From Treponema sp. (lineage in GTDB: Bacteria; Spirochaetota; Spirochaetia; Treponematales; Breznakiellaceae), in assembly GCA_031258505.1 (NCBI GenBank), contig JAIRMT010000079.1, positions 1 to 17,768 of the forward strand: a DNA stretch of 17,768 nucleotides, given 5' to 3'. The notes beneath the pieces were generated by a model. It worked only from the letters and a program-made list of their open reading frames with translations, ran no database searches and was not told the origin of the DNA. Shown here piece by piece: positions 14,231-17,768 of this stretch (positions within the stretch are counted from its first letter, which is position 1; every line of letters begins with the position of its first letter). Both the position numbers and the translations under genes were made by a program.

Positions 14231-14956
14231 TTGGGAAAAGTGTTTGATGTTAAGCTGATTTTTACGCAGATACCGAACGTGTTGAAATATCTGCCCATTA
14301 CGATGGAAATTGCCCTCGTCTCTTTTGCAGGCAGTTTGCTGATTGGGTTTCTCGTGGCCATCGTGGAGATTAGGAAGGTCAAAATCGTTTCTCAGATTGC
14401 GCGTTTCTATGTGGCTTTTACACGGGGAACGCCAGTGCTGGTACAGCTTTACCTCACCTATTACGGCCTCCCCATGATACTCACGGCTATAAACCACGCC
14501 TACGGTACCACGTTCAACGTCAACGGCATCGCACCGATTGTGTTCGCGCTGATTGCCCTGTCCCTCAACGAGGCAGCCTACTCGTCCGAAAGTATTCGTG
14601 CTGCTATAGAGTCGGTGGACAAGGGGCAGATGGAGGCGGCCCTTTCTATCGGTATGACCACGCCTCAGTCCCTGCGCCGGATCATCCTGCCTGAAGCGCT
14701 GGTCGTGGCGTTGCCGTCTCTGGGAAATTCGCTCATCGGGCTTATCAAGGGAACTTCACTTGTGTTTGTAACGGCTGTGGTGGAGATGACAGCGGCAGGG
14801 AGACTTTTGGCCTCGCGGAATTTCCGTTACTTTGAAATGTACCTTACTCTGGCGATCATCTATTTTCTGGTTACGAGTATTTTATCCCGTTTTTTGCGCT
14901 GGGCGGAAAAACGGCTGCGATGCAATGAAAGGGAGGCGCCGCATGTTGCAGGTTGA
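14231..14956 (+). CDS. Polar amino-acid ABC transporter permease (HisM/TcyL-type)
   Basis: This inner-membrane subunit forms the translocation path. It has 241 residues with about five hydrophobic segments, the family size. The N-terminal block RGTPVLVQLYLTYYGLP and the EAA loop (EAAYSSESIRAAIESVDKGQ, then EAALSIGMTTPQ and RIILPEA) are typical of polar amino-acid permeases and most resemble cystine-type TcyL/TcyM by eye. The TTG at 14231 is taken as start with AAGGAC 10 nt upstream; GTG at 14240 is an alternative. Only one permease is encoded, so it probably acts as a homodimer. It overlaps the ATPase gene by 14 nt. Substrate is inferred, not shown. Confidence 0.88.
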   Translation: MGKVFDVKLIFTQIPNVLKYLPITMEIALVSFAGSLLIGFLVAIVEIRKVKIVSQIARFYVAFTRGTPVLVQLYLTYYGLPMILTAINHAYGTTFNVNGIAPIVFALIALSLNEAAYSSESIRAAIESVDKGQMEAALSIGMTTPQSLRRIILPEALVVALPSLGNSLIGLIKGTSLVFVTAVVEMTAAGRLLASRNFRYFEMYLTLAIIYFLVTSILSRFLRWAEKRLRCNEREAPHVAG

Positions 14957-15692
14957 TGGGTTAAAAAAGCAGTTTCATCACCTCGAAGTGCTTAAAGGCA
15001 TCAATATGACGATTCTCCCCGGACAGGTGGTCGGGATCATCGGCGCGTCCGGATCGGGAAAGTCGACGCTCCTGCGCTGCCTCAACCTGCTGGAGATTCC
15101 TGATGCCGGACATTTCCGTTTTGGAACTCTTGACTTTGATATGACCAGAGTGAAAAAAGAGGAGATTATGAAGGTGCGCCGGGCTACGGCGATGGTGTTC
15201 CAGCAGTTCAACCTTTTCAAATACAAGACCGCTCTTGAAAATGTGATGGAAGGCTTGTTGGTGGTACAGAAAAAAAACAAGGCCGAGGCAAAGGAACAGG
15301 CCGAACACTACCTTGCTAAGGTGGGGCTTTCCTACAGGATGGGCCACTATCCATCCCAGCTTTCAGGCGGACAGCAGCAGCGCGTCGCTATTGCCCGCGC
15401 AATGGCGCTGAGACCAGAGATTATTCTGTTTGACGAACCGACCTCGGCGCTGGATCCAGAGATGGTGGGAGAAGTGCTTCGCGTCATTCAGGATGTGGCC
15501 AAAGAGGGCAACACGCTAATCATCGTGTCTCACGAACTGACGTTTATCAATGACATCGCGCATCACGTTATATTCATTGATGACGGCGTAATTCTGGAGG
15601 AAGGCTCTCCCCGTGATATTTTTTTCAGTCCGAAACAGGAGCGTACCAAACAGTTTGTCTCATTGGTCTCGCTTCATGATTACATGATATAA
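14943..15692 (+). CDS. Polar amino-acid ABC transporter ATP-binding protein
   Basis: This cytoplasmic ATPase drives import through the permease encoded just before it. From ATG 14943 (GGGAGG 6 nt upstream) it has 249 residues, the usual length for GlnQ/HisP/TcyN-type proteins. Walker A is GASGSGKST (34-42), the Q-loop is FQQFNLF (86-92), the signature is LSGGQQQR (140-147), Walker B with D-loop is ILFDEPTSALD (161-171), and the switch histidine is H197 in VSHE. All catalytic residues are present. The frame is open further upstream, but that part lies within the permease gene and the family start matches ATG 14943. It is separated from the binding-protein gene by 63 nt containing a small hairpin. 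Confidence 0.93.
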   Translation: MLQVDGLKKQFHHLEVLKGINMTILPGQVVGIIGASGSGKSTLLRCLNLLEIPDAGHFRFGTLDFDMTRVKKEEIMKVRRATAMVFQQFNLFKYKTALENVMEGLLVVQKKNKAEAKEQAEHYLAKVGLSYRMGHYPSQLSGGQQQRVAIARAMALRPEIILFDEPTSALDPEMVGEVLRVIQDVAKEGNTLIIVSHELTFINDIAHHVIFIDDGVILEEGSPRDIFFSPKQERTKQFVSLVSLHDYMI

Positions 15693-15720
15693 AACCGGAA
15701 GGTTTTTATATATATTTTAC
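15691..15720 (+). terminator. Small hairpin with U-rich tail between ATPase and binding-protein genes
   Basis: AAAACC (15691-15696), loop GGAA (GNRA type) and GGTTTT (15701-15706) form a 6-bp stem capped by a stable tetraloop and followed by an A/T-rich tail. It starts inside the ATPase stop codon. It is too weak for a confident terminator. It may be an intra-operon attenuator or an mRNA-processing site that raises binding-protein expression relative to the membrane subunits. Confidence 0.35.
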
Positions 15721-15755
15721 ACTTCTTTAATTTTTAAGGAAGAAGGAGAAGAGAA

Positions 15756-16571
15756 ATGAAAAAACTTATGGCTGTTGCAATAGCCATTGGGTTGGCCGCT
15801 TCTGTTTTTGCGAGCGCCAAGCAGGAAGAGACGCCCGGGGTAACAACTATCACAGTCGGCACCGCCGGCGGACCCGTACCTTACGGGTGGACGAACCCGG
15901 ACGGTACGCTTGACGGCTATGACAGCGCCGTCATCGCGGCTGTGGATGAACTGTTGCCTCAATATACGTTTAAGGTTGAGGTAACCGAGTTCCCCAGCAT
16001 CTTTGTGGGGCTTGACTCCGGGCGGTATCAGATCGGTGTGAACAACATCAGTTGGCGCAAGGAGCGCGAGGAAAAATATCTCTTCGCCAAAAACCACTAC
16101 ATCTACAACAACACCGGAATCGTTGTCCGCAAAGGGCGTACTGACATTAGCGGCATAAACGATCTGGGTGGAAAAACAGACATTGCGACCCCTGACGGTG
16201 CCTTCCCCCAGCTTTTTGTAGAGGAGTACAACGAAGCCTACCCTGACAATCCCATCAAGATCACGTATTCCGATGAAGATGCGTTGAGAATCTACCAGCG
16301 TATCGCGGACGGTAGTCTCGACTTCATCCTTTCAGAAGAGGTCTCTGTAACACTGCGGGAGCAAGAATTCGGCATTGACGTTGATTTCATCTCTCTGCCC
16401 AAAGAGGAGCAGGAGAAGATACAGAATCCCAAGTCCTATTTTCTATTCCCTCGTACGCCTGAGGGAGAAAAAATCCGCGCCGCCGTGGACGGGGCTTTTG
16501 AGACCTTGATCGCCAATGGAAAACTAAAGGAATTGTCGATTAAGTATTTCGGTTCCGACATCAGTCAATGA
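15756..16571 (+). CDS. Periplasmic amino-acid-binding protein (SBP family 3)
   Basis: This is the substrate-capturing subunit of the preceding ABC importer. It has 271 residues with a clear signal peptide (MKKLMAVAIAIGLAASVFAS, cleavage probably after FAS or nearby). No lipobox Cys is seen, so the protein is probably free in the periplasm, unusual for a spirochaete-like host where many such proteins are lipoproteins. Family-3 features include YGWTNPDGTLDGYDSAVIAA near the ligand site, GLDSGRYQIGVNNISWRKER and the lobe-2 block DLGGKTDIATPDGAF. AAGGAG lies upstream of the ATG. A GST-like gene follows after 6 nt. Cystine or another sulfur amino acid is a reasonable ligand guess from context only. 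Confidence 0.88.
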   Translation: MKKLMAVAIAIGLAASVFASAKQEETPGVTTITVGTAGGPVPYGWTNPDGTLDGYDSAVIAAVDELLPQYTFKVEVTEFPSIFVGLDSGRYQIGVNNISWRKEREEKYLFAKNHYIYNNTGIVVRKGRTDISGINDLGGKTDIATPDGAFPQLFVEEYNEAYPDNPIKITYSDEDALRIYQRIADGSLDFILSEEVSVTLREQEFGIDVDFISLPKEEQEKIQNPKSYFLFPRTPEGEKIRAAVDGAFETLIANGKLKELSIKYFGSDISQ

Positions 16572-16577
16572 GGTGAT

Positions 16578-17600
16578 ATGAGCGAACTGGTTATAAAAAC
16601 CGCGCCCTCTGAATCGCGGGTTGCAACCTCTGAGCTGCAGCATGAAATTTCAGAAAGCGGCGCCTTTGTGCGTCAGCAGAACCAGTTCGCCACCCCCTTT
16701 GGTTCAGGGGTGGGCGAACTACCGGTTGAGGCCGGACGCTACCGGCTCTTGTGGGCGCGTATTTGCCCGTGGGCGCACCGCCAGATCATAGCCTTCAAAT
16801 TGCTGGGGCTTGATGAGCATATCAGCGTCGGTACGGCAAACCCGATCAGGACGAGCCATGGCTGGGAATTTTCCCTTGACCCAGAGGGCGTTGATCCGGT
16901 CTTGGGTATACGCTTCCTTTCAGAAGCGTACACAAAGGCCGATCCCGGTTACACCGGGCGAGCCACAGTTCCCGCAGTGGTGGATATTACGACCGGCAAA
17001 GTCGTGAATAACGATTATTTCAAACTAACCAATTATTGGGAGACGGTGTGGTCGCCTTTCCATAAACCGGGCGCGCCAGACCTGTATCCGAGCGCATTGC
17101 GGGCGGAAATCGACACGTTGAACGAGATCCTTTTCCACGAAGTGAACAACGCGGTCTATAAAGCGGGTTTCGCCCAATCCCAGCTTGAATACGAAAAGGC
17201 TTATGACCTGCTTTTTGCGCGGCTCGACCAGTTGGAAGAGCGGCTGTCGCGCCAACGCTACCTTTTGGGTGAGCAGATTACCGATTCGGACATCCGCCTC
17301 TATGTAACCTTGGCTCGCTTTGATATTGCCTATCACACCGTGTTTAAGGTAAACCGGAACCGGCTCATCGACTTCCCCAACCTCTGGAACTACGCCAAAG
17401 ACCTCTACCAGACCCCGGGTTTCGGGGACACCACTGATTTTGACGCTATCAAGCGGGGCTATCAGTTAGGATCCCATGGGCGCAATCCCTATGCCATTCT
17501 TGCTTTGGGACCAGACCTGTCGATCTGGAATGAACGGCATGACAGATCACGATTTTCTCATGCCGGAGAACATGTACAGGAGGAAAATCGTGGCATATAA
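16578..17600 (+). CDS. Glutathionyl-hydroquinone reductase/GST-like protein (CPWAHR type)
   Basis: A cytosolic thioredoxin-fold plus all-alpha C-terminal protein of 340 residues. The active-site motif CPWAHR (Cys63) and the cis-Pro in TVPAVVD (130-136) place it in the Xi-class GST (YqjG/ECM4) superfamily, whose members reduce glutathionyl-hydroquinones. The Glu-Ser pair that binds the glutathione gamma-glutamyl group (NESSEI region in classical members) is replaced by VVNNDYFKLTNYWE, so the thiol substrate may not be glutathione. GHR-like proteins of glutathione-poor Firmicutes, as I recall them, share this variant. The C-terminal about 25 residues (WNERHDRSR onward) look like an extension overlapping the next gene. 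GAGGTGAT precedes the ATG, 6 nt after the binding-protein gene, indicating one operon with the transporter. Confidence 0.85.
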   Translation: MSELVIKTAPSESRVATSELQHEISESGAFVRQQNQFATPFGSGVGELPVEAGRYRLLWARICPWAHRQIIAFKLLGLDEHISVGTANPIRTSHGWEFSLDPEGVDPVLGIRFLSEAYTKADPGYTGRATVPAVVDITTGKVVNNDYFKLTNYWETVWSPFHKPGAPDLYPSALRAEIDTLNEILFHEVNNAVYKAGFAQSQLEYEKAYDLLFARLDQLEERLSRQRYLLGEQITDSDIRLYVTLARFDIAYHTVFKVNRNRLIDFPNLWNYAKDLYQTPGFGDTTDFDAIKRGYQLGSHGRNPYAILALGPDLSIWNERHDRSRFSHAGEHVQEENRGI

Positions 17601-17768
17601 GACATGGTTTCAAGATGAAACAAACAACATAAAAGGCGCGTTTGTCAGGCAGCAGAACTATTTTACCACGCCGTTTGGCTCAGGCGAGGGTGAACTGCCG
17701 GTTGAGGCTGGGCGCTACCGGCTGATCTGGTCTGCCGCTTGTCCGTGGGCGACGCGGCAACTCATCGT
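17590..17768 (+). CDS. Second GST-like paralogue, partial (runs off right edge)
   Basis: A GTG at 17590 with AGGAGG (17578-17583) 6 nt upstream opens a frame to the window end. It overlaps the preceding gene by 11 nt. The 59 visible residues closely match residues 28-72 of the upstream gene after a different N-terminus: GAFVRQQN, TPFGSG, GELPVEAGRYRL and the active-site CPWATR, where His of CPWAHR is changed to Thr. The catalytic Cys is kept. This is a tandem duplication within the operon. The rest lies outside the window. Confidence 0.85.
   Translation, partial: MAYKTWFQDETNNIKGAFVRQQNYFTTPFGSGEGELPVEAGRYRLIWSAACPWATRQLI

Overview
The window reads as a bacterial chromosome segment with accessory character at its left half and a housekeeping operon at its right half. 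The gene content fits a free-living or gut-associated spirochaete, perhaps a termite-gut Treponema relative: lipoprotein signals, BvgS-like sensor kinases, and a YggS-RluD-PlsC-PyrF-PyrK operon. No rRNA or other taxonomic marker is present, so that placement is inference only.

Left part (1-8547). A lipoprotein gene runs off the left edge on the minus strand behind a near-consensus promoter. Two large paralogous hybrid histidine kinases then lie tail to tail with no base between their stop codons. The plus-strand kinase (732-3560) has a Cache-like periplasmic sensor plus GAF. The minus-strand kinase (3561-6914) has a lipobox and two solute-binding-protein-like sensor domains. Both end in HisKA, HATPase and two receiver domains. 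No HPt protein or output regulator lies beside them, so their output is unknown.

The outer flanks of the kinase pair carry tandem arrays. Array A (429-573) lies upstream of the plus kinase, and array B (7186-7891) and array C (8144-8206) lie upstream of the minus kinase. Their sequences are unrelated, yet all three have the same 23-bp period with a dyad-symmetric core in each unit. They are surrounded by a dispersed palindromic repeat (full copy 8077-8132, half copies near 6991 and 8466) and the tail of what looks like a transposase. This repeat landscape is the least explained part of the window.

Middle part (8548-13829). Seven tightly packed plus-strand genes, several overlapping, look like one operon: a YggS-type PLP homeostasis protein, a small membrane protein, an RluD-type pseudouridine synthase, a HAD hydrolase, a PlsC acyltransferase, orotidine-5'-phosphate decarboxylase (pyrF) and a PyrK-type electron-transfer subunit. 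Short periodic, partly palindromic in-frame insertions occur in rluD and pyrK, and a 5-bp tandem repeat sits in pyrF.

Right part (13830-17768). A decayed minus-strand gene (about 13858-14160) separates the operon from a polar amino-acid ABC transporter (permease, ATPase, binding protein) with its own promoter. The transporter is followed directly by two tandem paralogues of the glutathionyl-hydroquinone reductase/GST-like family, the second cut by the right edge. The set suggests uptake and redox handling of a sulfur amino acid or similar thiol compound, but the substrate is inferred.
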